From Opitutaceae bacterium (GTDB lineage: Bacteria; Verrucomicrobiota; Verrucomicrobiia; Opitutales; Opitutaceae), in assembly GCA_023265535.1 (NCBI GenBank), contig JAHFTI010000109.1:3248-9936 (forward strand): a DNA stretch of 6,689 nucleotides, read 5' to 3'. The notes beneath the pieces are model-generated. The model was given only the letters and a program-made list of their open reading frames with translations. It did not search any database and was not told the DNA's origin. Of the stretch, positions 1-6,400 are shown one piece after another; positions within the stretch are counted from its first letter, which is position 1; each line of letters starts with the position of its first letter. The position numbers were made by a program, and so were the translations under genes.

Positions 1-54
1 GTCCGCCGCCTTCGCGATGTCTGTCATCGTAACCGTTTGTTTTTGCGGGGGCAT
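1..54 (-). CDS. LacI-family transcriptional regulator, N-terminal fragment (runs off window)
   Basis: The frame begins at the ATG complementary to 52-54 and stays open to position 1, giving 18 residues: MPPQKQTVTMTDIAKAAD. The stretch VTMTDIAKAAD matches the first helix of the LacI/GalR DNA-binding domain, whose usual form is VTxxDIAxxAGVSxxTVSRVL. Family members are cytoplasmic dimers or tetramers that bind palindromic operators and respond to a sugar-like effector. The first ATG is preferred to the internal one at residue 10, because the Val-Thr before it belongs to the conserved family start. No clear Shine-Dalgarno sequence lies just upstream. The gene follows the GH10 xylanase on the same strand after 112 bases, so control of xylan-use genes is a reasonable inference. 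Only the first helix is visible; the effector domain and true length are outside the window. Confidence 0.72.
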   Translation of the reverse strand, partial: MPPQKQTVTMTDIAKAAD

Positions 55-76
55 GACGGGGCTGTGACTTGCCTTC

Positions 77-98
77 CCGCCAGCCTTCCGGCCGGCGG
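77..98 (-). other. Stem-loop with GGAA tetraloop between xylanase and lacI-type gene
   Basis: Read on the minus strand, CCGCCGGCC and GGCTGGCGG form a 9-bp stem around the loop GGAA, a GNRA-type tetraloop. One pair is a G-U wobble. On the plus strand the same position would be an A-C mismatch, so the structure fits minus-strand RNA better. No T run follows on the minus strand, so it is not a standard intrinsic terminator. It could stabilise the 3' end of the xylanase message, help Rho-dependent termination, or sit in the leader of the regulator gene. That the hairpin can form is seen in the sequence; its role is a guess. Confidence 0.45.
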
Positions 99-104
99 TT
101 CTAT

Positions 105-116
105 TGTTAGCGCAAC
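105..116. promoter_or_regulatory. Candidate LacI-family operator (imperfect)
   Basis: The plus strand reads TGTTAGCGCAAC. LacI-family operators are commonly palindromes with a central CG, of the type TGTTAGCGCTAACA. This site has the full left half and the AAC of the right half but lacks one T, so the palindrome is broken. It lies about 50 bases upstream of the start of the regulator gene, a normal place for autoregulation. The match is short and imperfect, so it may be chance. Confidence 0.25.
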
Positions 117-166
117 GAGAAGGGGAGGAGGCGTTCACTGCAAGGATGAAGTCATGCCGGGGGGGC

Positions 167-3148
167 TCAGGGGGTCGCGTACACCTCGACGATGGCGATG
201 CCGGTGCCGCCGTCGGCCCCGGAGAGGGTGATGGTGTAGTTGCCGGGTTCGAGCCAGACCAGGAGGCAGGCGTCGTTGCCGTAGGCGGGGATGGAAAAGG
301 CGCCGGTGCTGGCGAAGGCGTCGGAGATGGCGGAGGCGTTGGAGTTCAGGAACCAGTCGTCGTTGCTGGTGACGACGCGGGGGCCGTCCTTGAGGATCTC
401 ATGCAGGACGATGTGGGGATTGGAGAGCACCCCGGTGAGGCCGAAGCCCTCCAGGGGCTTGCCGACGCCGCGGATGAGCACCTGCTTGGGGACCGTGCCC
501 GAGATGCAGAAGCCGGCGACCAGATTGCCCTGGCCCGTGCCGACCTGGCCGCGGGTGGAGATGTTGACGAGGCTGAGCGCATCGTCCGGGCTCACGTCGT
601 AGGCCTCGGCGATGCCGATTCCGCCCGCGCCGGACTTGTCCGAGAAGTCGGTGGTGTACATGCCCTCGGCCAGGCTGACGGAGAGGGCGGAGGACTTGGA
701 ATCGGTGGCGAGGCCGAAGGCGCCGGTCGAGGTGAAGAGGGGGGCGACGGAGCCGTCCCAGTCGTCATTGCTGGAGGCGAGGCCGTAGGGGGAGATCCTG
801 TAGAGGTCCAGCACCGGGTCGCCTGCAACCGAGCCCATGCCGAAGTCTGAGAGGCGCGGTCCGACGGCGCGCAGGAGCAGGGGCTTGCTGCCGGTGCCCT
901 TGATCACGAAGCCTGCGACCATCTTGGCCTGTCCGGAGAGGACGAGGCCGCGGGTGGAGATGTTGACCATCTTGCCCGTGCGCTGGGCGGGACTGCGGAC
1001 GCCGAGGCGAAATTCGCGGGAGCGCACGGTGCCGAGGCTGTTGGTGGCCTCGATGTAATAGGTGCCCTCGTCGGAGAGGGCCGCCGCGGCGATGTTGAGC
1101 GTGGCCGCGGTGTGTCCCAGGGCCTGGCCGTTGCGGTACCAGGCAAGCGTGGGGGCGGGGAGGCCGACGACCTCGCAGGAGAGTGTGGCGGGCTCGCCGG
1201 GGGACACCGTCAGGCCGAGGGGCTCGCGGGTGAAGAGGGGCTTGCCGTCGACGCTGGCGTCCACAGTGACGGTGGCGGGTGCGGCGCCGTCACCGACCGT
1301 CATCTGGGCGGTGTAAGTCTTTCCGCCGACGGTGACCTCGACGTCGTAGAGTCCCTTGAAGCCGCGGCCCAGGACCCGGCCGTCGGCCGTGCTGGTGGCG
1401 CTGTTGTCGGTCATCCAGGTCTGCTTGACGAGGGTGCGGTAGGCGGTGCCGTTGGGCTTCTCGGTCCAGTCGGCCTTGTAGAGGGCGGCCTGCTTCTTCC
1501 AATGGTCGTTCTCCCAGATACCCCAGAATTGGAAGCCGGTGACGCGAGGGAGGCTGAAGCAGAGGGTGAGGAAGTCCCGTGTGTAGTCGGCCTGCAGCTG
1601 TTCATCGTCGGTGTTCACGTCGAACTCGGTGATCTTGAACTTCATCGCGGGGAAGGCGGTGGAGTAGCGGTCGATGATGGACTTGACCTTGGTCATGCCG
1701 GTGGGGGCGCCGTCGAAGTGGCCCTGGAAACCCATGCCGGTGACGGGGGCGCCGTTGTCGAGCAGGTAGCGAACGGTGTTCTCGTAGAAGTCCTGCTTGG
1801 CGACGTTGGTGCCGCCGCCCGAGAGGATGGCGTAGTCGTTGATGTAGAGGTCGGCGCCGGGGTGGTCGGCGCGGGCCTGCTTGAACCAGTCGACCATGAC
1901 GGCGTTGCCGAAGCGGTCCATGACGTCGTGGTTGTCGTAGGGTTCGTTGAGCACGTCCCACTCGTCGATGAGGTGGCGGGCGCCGGTGACCTCGTCGTGG
2001 ATGTGGTCGGTGATCATCTTCGGGACGCCCGGGTCGCTGTTCTGGAGGGGCGTCTGCATGAGGTTGGGCAGGTTGCGGAAGGAGGGCCAGACGAGCACGT
2101 GGCCGCGCAGCAGGAAGCCGCGCTCCTTGAACATCTGGAGGGCGGGGAAGGCGACGGGCTTGCCGTAGTTGCTGCCCCATTCGCCGATCCAGGGGCCCCA
2201 CTTGAGGTCGTTGCCCGTGCTGCCGGAATTGAAGAGCTCGGTGATCTTGTCGGCGTAGGCCTTCTCGGCTGGGATGGACTGGTTGTCGACGAAGCGGGAC
2301 TCGAAGGCGACGCCGAAGGGGAAGGCGTGGCGTTTGAGGCGCACGCGCACGGAGGCGCCGGCGACGGGCAGGCCGCCTGCGTTGACGACGCGCAGCTCGT
2401 AGTTGGATTTCCGATACTGCTCGATGCGGGCGGCGGCCTCGGCGCGCCAGGCGGCGTTGGCGGCGCGGCCCTCGTACTGGAAGGAGGTGCGGGGCATCTC
2501 GGCGTAGGTGCGGGTCTTGCCGTACCAGAGGACCTCGACGCCGCCGATCTCGAGGACCTGGGGGCGGGCCCCGGCGCCGAAGCCGACGTTGACGCTGAAC
2601 TGTCCGGTGGCGTAGGCCTCGAGGGCCTTGAAGGGGATGAAGTACTCGACCCATTCGGAGCCTGCGCGGACCTCGATGGCGAGGGACTTGGTGTAGGTGG
2701 GGGCGGGGCCCTGGACAAAGATGGTGGCGAAGGCGCTGCCGGTCTCGTCGGTGGTGGAGATGCAGCGCAGGCGCAGGTGGGCGAGGAGCACGTCGTCCTT
2801 CTCCACGGCGCGCACGGAGGGTGACGAGACGGAGCTGCTCCAGTAGTTGCCGTTGGGATTCTGCACGGAGATGCGGGCGGCCTGCGTGATGGGCTGGTCG
2901 GTCACGCTCACGAGGGTGCGCGTGGCGACGGGGGCGCCGCTGGTGCCGCCCTGGAAGAAGGCGCCCGAGACGGCGACGTCGGCGACGCCCACGAGGGGGA
3001 GTCCGCCGGAGGGGGCGGTCTGCGCGCGCAGGGCGGGCAGGAGCAGGAGGGCAAGGAGCAGGCAGGACAGCAGGGCTGCCGAGGCGGCTGTGGCGAGGCG
3101 TGACAGGCGCGGGCGGGCGTGGCCGCGCAGGGGGGGCAGGGCAATCAT
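167..3148 (-). CDS. Secreted multidomain GH10 endo-1,4-beta-xylanase
   Basis: This 993-residue protein should hydrolyse internal beta-1,4 links in xylan outside the cell. Residues 1 to about 42 are a signal peptide: Arg-rich start, long Leu/Ala core, likely cut at ALRA|QT. Residues 45-225 form a beta-rich, CBM-like domain. The GH10 barrel (about 275-580) has acid/base Glu402 in WDVLNEP, nucleophile Glu508 in KITEFD (106 residues later, normal spacing), His350 and Trp354 in RGHVLVW, Gln475 and His477 in GFQGH, and Trp542 and Trp550. The usual EN of the -2 subsite is Gly312-Asn313 here. A short beta module (580-640), an Ig-like domain (639-719) and two tandem verrucomicrobial repeats (727-993) follow. 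The ATG at 3148 is chosen because it gives a clean signal peptide and a roughly 57-base leader below the promoter. The upstream ATG at 3196 would give 1009 residues, 16 extra non-signal-like residues and a leader of about 9 bases. Neither start has a clear Shine-Dalgarno sequence. The GH10 call is firm; substrate detail is inferred. Confidence 0.95.
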   Translation of the reverse strand: MIALPPLRGHARPRLSRLATAASAALLSCLLLALLLLPALRAQTAPSGGLPLVGVADVAVSGAFFQGGTSGAPVATRTLVSVTDQPITQAARISVQNPNGNYWSSSVSSPSVRAVEKDDVLLAHLRLRCISTTDETGSAFATIFVQGPAPTYTKSLAIEVRAGSEWVEYFIPFKALEAYATGQFSVNVGFGAGARPQVLEIGGVEVLWYGKTRTYAEMPRTSFQYEGRAANAAWRAEAAARIEQYRKSNYELRVVNAGGLPVAGASVRVRLKRHAFPFGVAFESRFVDNQSIPAEKAYADKITELFNSGSTGNDLKWGPWIGEWGSNYGKPVAFPALQMFKERGFLLRGHVLVWPSFRNLPNLMQTPLQNSDPGVPKMITDHIHDEVTGARHLIDEWDVLNEPYDNHDVMDRFGNAVMVDWFKQARADHPGADLYINDYAILSGGGTNVAKQDFYENTVRYLLDNGAPVTGMGFQGHFDGAPTGMTKVKSIIDRYSTAFPAMKFKITEFDVNTDDEQLQADYTRDFLTLCFSLPRVTGFQFWGIWENDHWKKQAALYKADWTEKPNGTAYRTLVKQTWMTDNSATSTADGRVLGRGFKGLYDVEVTVGGKTYTAQMTVGDGAAPATVTVDASVDGKPLFTREPLGLTVSPGEPATLSCEVVGLPAPTLAWYRNGQALGHTAATLNIAAAALSDEGTYYIEATNSLGTVRSREFRLGVRSPAQRTGKMVNISTRGLVLSGQAKMVAGFVIKGTGSKPLLLRAVGPRLSDFGMGSVAGDPVLDLYRISPYGLASSNDDWDGSVAPLFTSTGAFGLATDSKSSALSVSLAEGMYTTDFSDKSGAGGIGIAEAYDVSPDDALSLVNISTRGQVGTGQGNLVAGFCISGTVPKQVLIRGVGKPLEGFGLTGVLSNPHIVLHEILKDGPRVVTSNDDWFLNSNASAISDAFASTGAFSIPAYGNDACLLVWLEPGNYTITLSGADGGTGIAIVEVYATP
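170..571 (-). repeat. C-terminal tandem domain, copy B (xylanase residues 860-993)
   Basis: This segment begins LVNISTRGQVGTG and then has NLVAGFCISG, VLIRGVG, SNDDW, STGAF, LEPGNYT and ends GIAIVEVYATP. It lines up motif for motif with copy A just before it in the protein. I recall the same pattern at the ends of large secreted Verrucomicrobiota proteins; its function is unknown to me. The alternating hydrophobic pattern suggests a beta-sandwich, and the terminal position suggests attachment to a surface, to glycan or to another protein. Confidence 0.8.
593..970 (-). repeat. C-terminal tandem domain, copy A (xylanase residues 727-852)
   Basis: This is the first of the two repeats: MVNISTRGLVLSG, MVAGFVIKG, LLLRAVGPRL, SNDDW, STGAFGLA, LAEGMYT and GIGIAEAYDV in the same order and spacing as copy B. 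At DNA level the two copies share an exact 22-base match (946-967 and 547-568) over the VNISTRG codons, but the rest has diverged strongly. That points to an old duplication with a conserved core rather than a recent copy. It follows directly on the Ig-like domain. Confidence 0.8.
992..1234 (-). other. Ig-like domain within xylanase (residues 639-719)
   Basis: The order LTVSPGEPATLSC, APTLAWYRNG, LNIAAAALSDEGTYYIEATNS is the standard Ig pattern: Cys658 on strand B, Trp670 on strand C and the DxGxY corner ending at Tyr697. The second cysteine expected two residues after that tyrosine is Ile699, so the usual disulfide cannot form. In secreted glycosidases such domains act mostly as spacers or binding modules; here it separates the catalytic part from the C-terminal repeats. 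Confidence 0.75.
2525..3016 (-). other. N-terminal CBM-like beta domain of xylanase (about residues 45-208)
   Basis: After the signal peptide comes a roughly 165-residue region rich in alternating hydrophobic residues, with VQNPNGNYWSSS, DDVLLAHLRLRC, SLAIEVRAGSEWVEYFIPF and VLEIGGVEVLWYG. This resembles the jelly-roll carbohydrate-binding modules (CBM4/9/22 or galactose-binding-like folds) that precede GH10 barrels. I cannot assign a CBM family by eye. It is followed by an Arg/Ala-rich linker helix and a beta segment (residues about 255-280, KRHAFPFGVAFES) that leads into the barrel, as in plant-type GH10 enzymes. Likely role: holding the enzyme on xylan. Confidence 0.55.
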
Positions 3149-3159
3149 GGGGAAGGGGG
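3130..3159 (+). other. Putative G-quadruplex motif across the xylanase start
   Basis: The plus strand carries four G runs of 7, 3, 4 and 5 bases (3130-3136, 3139-3141, 3149-3152, 3155-3159) with loops of 2, 7 and 2 bases. This satisfies the G3+ N1-7 rule. The 7-base loop contains the complement of the preferred ATG (3146-3148). The G-rich strand is the template strand, so the mRNA is C-rich here and has no Shine-Dalgarno sequence. Whether it folds in the cell is unknown. Confidence 0.4.
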
Positions 3160-3206
3160 ACGGAGCATGATCCGAGTCAGGCGGTGCGGGTTCCATCCGC
3201 GGACTG

Positions 3207-3220
3207 TGCTAATTATAGCA
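3207..3220. promoter_or_regulatory. Inverted repeat overlapping the xylanase -10 box
   Basis: On the minus strand TGCTA-TAAT-TAGCA has perfect 5-bp arms around a 4-base centre, and the whole -10 hexamer lies inside it. A repressor bound here would block the promoter. It lacks the central CG typical of LacI-family sites, so it may just be a by-product of an extended -10 element. Confidence 0.25.
3212..3220 (-). promoter_or_regulatory. Extended -10 promoter of the xylanase gene
   Basis: Read on the minus strand the site is TGC-TATAAT: a consensus sigma-70 -10 hexamer (3217-3212) with the TGn extension that can replace a good -35 box. At 16-18 bases upstream only CCTCC-like sequence is found, with no TTGACA match. 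Transcription would begin near 3205. The AT-rich patch stands out in a C-rich flank and lies between the receptor terminator and the xylanase start, so the xylanase appears to be its own transcription unit. The start site also argues for translation from 3148 rather than 3196. Confidence 0.6.
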
Positions 3221-3298
3221 TTGAGGGGGGGCCGGGAGGCTCGCGCGTGACGAAAAGGGGGGCGGGTGTTGGTCGAGCGGAGGGAGCAGGAAAGGGAA

Positions 3299-3309
3299 AC
3301 GACGGTCGT
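3299..3309. promoter_or_regulatory. Short palindrome ACGACGGTCGT, possible regulator site
   Basis: ACGAC-G-GTCGT is a perfect 5-bp inverted repeat with a one-base centre, about 95-105 bases upstream of the predicted xylanase transcription start. It could be an activator or repressor site, but 11 bases is short in GC-rich DNA and no second copy was noticed. Confidence 0.15.
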
Positions 3310-3331
3310 AGTTGAAAATCGGATACACCTC

Positions 3332-3366
3332 AAAAGATGCGCCCCCGCCTGGTGGCGGGGGCGCAT
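3332..3366 (-). terminator. Rho-independent terminator of the TonB-dependent receptor gene
   Basis: On the minus strand ATGCGCCCCCGCC and GGCGGGGGCGCAT (3366-3354 and 3349-3337) make a perfect 13-bp stem with a 4-base loop, followed by C and then TTTT (3335-3332). It lies 36 bases after the receptor stop codon. A smaller hairpin, CGGTTC/GAACCG at 3397-3380, sits between stop and terminator. The T run is short, so some read-through into the xylanase gene is possible. Confidence 0.85.
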
Positions 3367-3402
3367 GTGTCCTCTAACACGGTTCCGACCTGAACCGGGT
3401 GG

Positions 3403-6400
3403 TCAGAACCTGAAGGTGTTCGATAGGGTGAACACGCGGGGCGGCGCGATGCGGTAGGCCGCAGGCGTGCCGTCCGGCTGGGAGCTGATGGGGATCAGGT
3501 CATTGCCCGCGGTGAGGTTGCGGATGTTGAGCTGGATCTGCCAGTCGACACCCTTCCAGAGCTTGCGGTTGTAGTTGAGCCACAGGTCGATGTTGGTCTC
3601 GGTGGGGCCCATGTAGGGGTGGGCGATGTCGAAGTCGGCCTTGGTGGCGGAATTCGAGAGGAGCGGATAACCGATGAGCACCCTGTCCTGCCAGCGATAG
3701 CCGCCGCCGACGCCGACGCCCTTGAGGAAGCCGGAATGGAAGCTGTAATTGCTGATCAGGTTGTAGCGCCACTTGCGGATCTCGGGCGTGGCCAGGCCTT
3801 CCTGGAGCTTGGTGAGCGCCACGGAGGAGCCGACGTTGTTGGTCCACTCCCTGAAGGTCGTGGTGTTGCCCGCGCCGCCCCACCAGATGCGAAGGTCGCC
3901 CGCGGAGTTCTTGGCGCCGCCGGCAAGGTCCTTGTCGACGATGCTGACGAAGTCGAGGAAGGCCGCGCCGCCGACGTTGGTGCTGCGAGCCTCGGTCTTG
4001 GCCGCGTTCATCGAGATGCGCCAGCTCTTGGTCGGGTTGGCGGCGAACTCGTACTCCATGCCCTTGGACACGGCGTCCTGGGTGAAGGTCGGGCTGCCGT
4101 ACTTGAAGACGGCGTTGTAGTTGGTGACCTTGCTGACATCGAGCTGCCAGGCGTCATAGAAGGCCTTCGGGACGTTCTTCTGGTGCTGGCGCCAGGCGGC
4201 GATGACGGCTGCCTCGCGGGCGGCGGCCTGCTCGACCGTCTCGCCGATGTCGGCGCCGTAGGTCCACTTGCCGGAGTTGCCCTTGCCTGCGCTGCTCATG
4301 TCGCCGGTGACATCGAGGTTGTGCTCGAAGGTGTTGGCCCAATTGCCGCCCCAGGCCTCGAGGGCGCCGATGAACCAGGTGTTGTTGGCGATGCCGCCGG
4401 ACACGCTGGCGTTGCTGGCACGGGTCTCGTACTGGTTCACCTTGAGCATGAACCTTTCGTCCTTGGTGGAGATCACGAAACCGCGGTCAAAGGTCTTGCC
4501 CTTGGGGAGCGGCAGGGAGTTGCCGTAGATGTCGTAGCGGGAGGCCTCAGGCTGGAAGTTCTCCGACTTGTTGTAGTAGAGGCTGACCTTGAGGGGGAAC
4601 TTCTCGGGCAGCAGCTGGCTCACGTGGGCGACGATGCTCCAGCTCTGGGAGGTCTCGGTGATCCGAGCGAAGGAGGCCTTGTCCAGGTTGTAGTTGGACT
4701 GGCTCACGTCGACCAGGCCGGTGGTGGAGTTGGCTGCGGGGGAGAGGATCCAGGAGCGGGCGATGTCGGTGCGGACGCCGAAATTGCCGATGAGGAGCTT
4801 GTCCCAGAGCTGGCCCTGCCAGACGACGCCGCGGCTGGAGACCTGCTTCTTGCCCATGCGGGCGCTGGTGGTCATGCTGTCGATGTTGCCATCCTCGGCA
4901 CGGATGAAGCTCACGGGCACATTGCCCCAGCCGACATAGTTGGCGGGATTCTCGGACTGGGTGGAGACGCGCGAGGTGTTGCCTTCCGGCCAGTACGGAT
5001 TCATCCACTCGGCGCCCGGGCTGACGCTCGTGGCCTTCCATGTGGGGTTGAACGCGTAGATGGTGGAGGCCGTCATATCGAGCTCGGCGGTCGGGCGCGG
5101 GATGTAGGCGCCGGAGGCGGAGCTGGCGTTCGCGAGGCTGCCGCCCAGGTAGATGATCGGGTTGAGCGCGTTGGTGTTCGAGGTGTAGCTCTTGTCGCCG
5201 GTGAAGGCGAGGAAGCTGGGGTCGACCTTGTAGCGCAGGAAGCCGCGCTGGTCGTACTTGTAGTCGTCGCCGGAGAACAGGCCGGTGAAGGTGTGCTTGC
5301 CGAGCGCCTTGGTGATGATGCCCTTGGGGGCGAGATCCTTGAAGTCGAAGGTGTAGAAGGCGGTGAGGCGGCGGGCTTCGCGGTCGTTCTCGCTGATGTT
5401 GTTTCCGTACTGGATGCTGTCGCTGATGTAGGGACGGCCCTTGTTCGGATTGGCGGAGCCATCGATCAGGGTCGCCATCATGTCGATGTAGATGCCCTGG
5501 CGGCTGTCGGTGAGGAAGCTCAGGCGGCCGTCGTTGTACTGCTGATAGTCATAGGCGAAGTTCCAGCCCAGCCTGCCGTTGAAGTAGGTCTGGGAGATGT
5601 CGAGGTTGGCGGTCTGGAAGTCGGCCCATTCCTTCTTGTTGGGGCCGTCGAGCAGGTTGTTGTAGAAGTCGAAGATGCTCGCGTCGCTCAGGTGGTAGTT
5701 CTTGTAGACGCCCCACTTTGAGTTCGGGAGGTTGGCCGACTGGGCATAGCGCCAGAACTCCTGGACGCCGACCTGGCGGTTGTAGCCGATGCCGCCGATG
5801 TTGCCATCAATGGTGCCGTCGGCCTTGAGGCCGCCGACCGCACGGGGCTCGGGCTGCCAGAGCCTGACGAGGGAGCTGCTGTCTCCGTTGAAGACGGCCA
5901 GCGGGCCACCGTAGTTCTGGGCGAAGTTGCCCAGGTAGGGAATGTAGGCGGTGTTGGCGGTGCCGTCGGCGAAGCTCTTGAGGGCCTGGCCGTGGCCGGC
6001 GATCTTGGTGTTGTTGTCCTGGACGAGGACGGGGTCGAAGAGCTGGCGGTTGATGTTGTCGTAGCCGTTGCTCTGGCCGGTGTAGAAGAAGGGCGTGATG
6101 TAGTCGACGGGCGTGACGGCGCGCGGGCGGTTGGCGTCGATGTTGCCGCGCTCGGCGTTGACCTTGATGACGGTGTTGACGCCGTCGCGGTTGAGGAAGC
6201 GGGGCTCGTAGCGCAGGGCGCCGTAGAGGCGCTTGTTTTTCTCGAAGGCGGGCTTCTGCTGGTATTCCTCCTTGGCGTTCAGGCCGATGAGGCGGATGGC
6301 GAGCTCGTTCTTGAGGAGCTGGCGGTTGAGGTTGAGCACGGAGCGCACGCTGCCGTTGTTGTCCACGCGGAACTCGGCCTCGCCGGAGTTCTTGAAGGCT

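Noticed and set aside
104..850. A 248-codon plus-strand frame opposite the xylanase C-terminus
   Set aside because: It mirrors the tandem repeats on the other strand and shows no family motif or credible start context.
1112..2824. A 570-codon open frame on the plus strand opposite the xylanase
   Set aside because: The translation is a monotonous Val/Gly/Glu/Ala/Asp mix with no recognisable motif. It lies opposite a gene with clear GH10 catalytic motifs and arises from G/C-ending codons.
3225..3266. Further G-rich blocks as separate G-quadruplexes
   Set aside because: Neither block alone gives four runs of three or more Gs with 1-7 base loops.
3380..3397. CGGTTC/GAACCG hairpin after the receptor stop as the terminator
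   Set aside because: Only 6 bp with no T run; the 13-bp hairpin beyond it is far stronger and is followed by TTTT.
3266..3457. Small plus-strand frame across the intergenic terminator
   Set aside because: It crosses the perfect terminator hairpin and the end of the receptor gene, and has no ribosome-binding site or recognisable sequence.
3619..5721. A 700-codon open frame on the plus strand opposite the TonB-dependent receptor
   Set aside because: Same Val/Gly/Ala/Asp-rich composition with no domain pattern, and complete overlap with a well-supported receptor gene.
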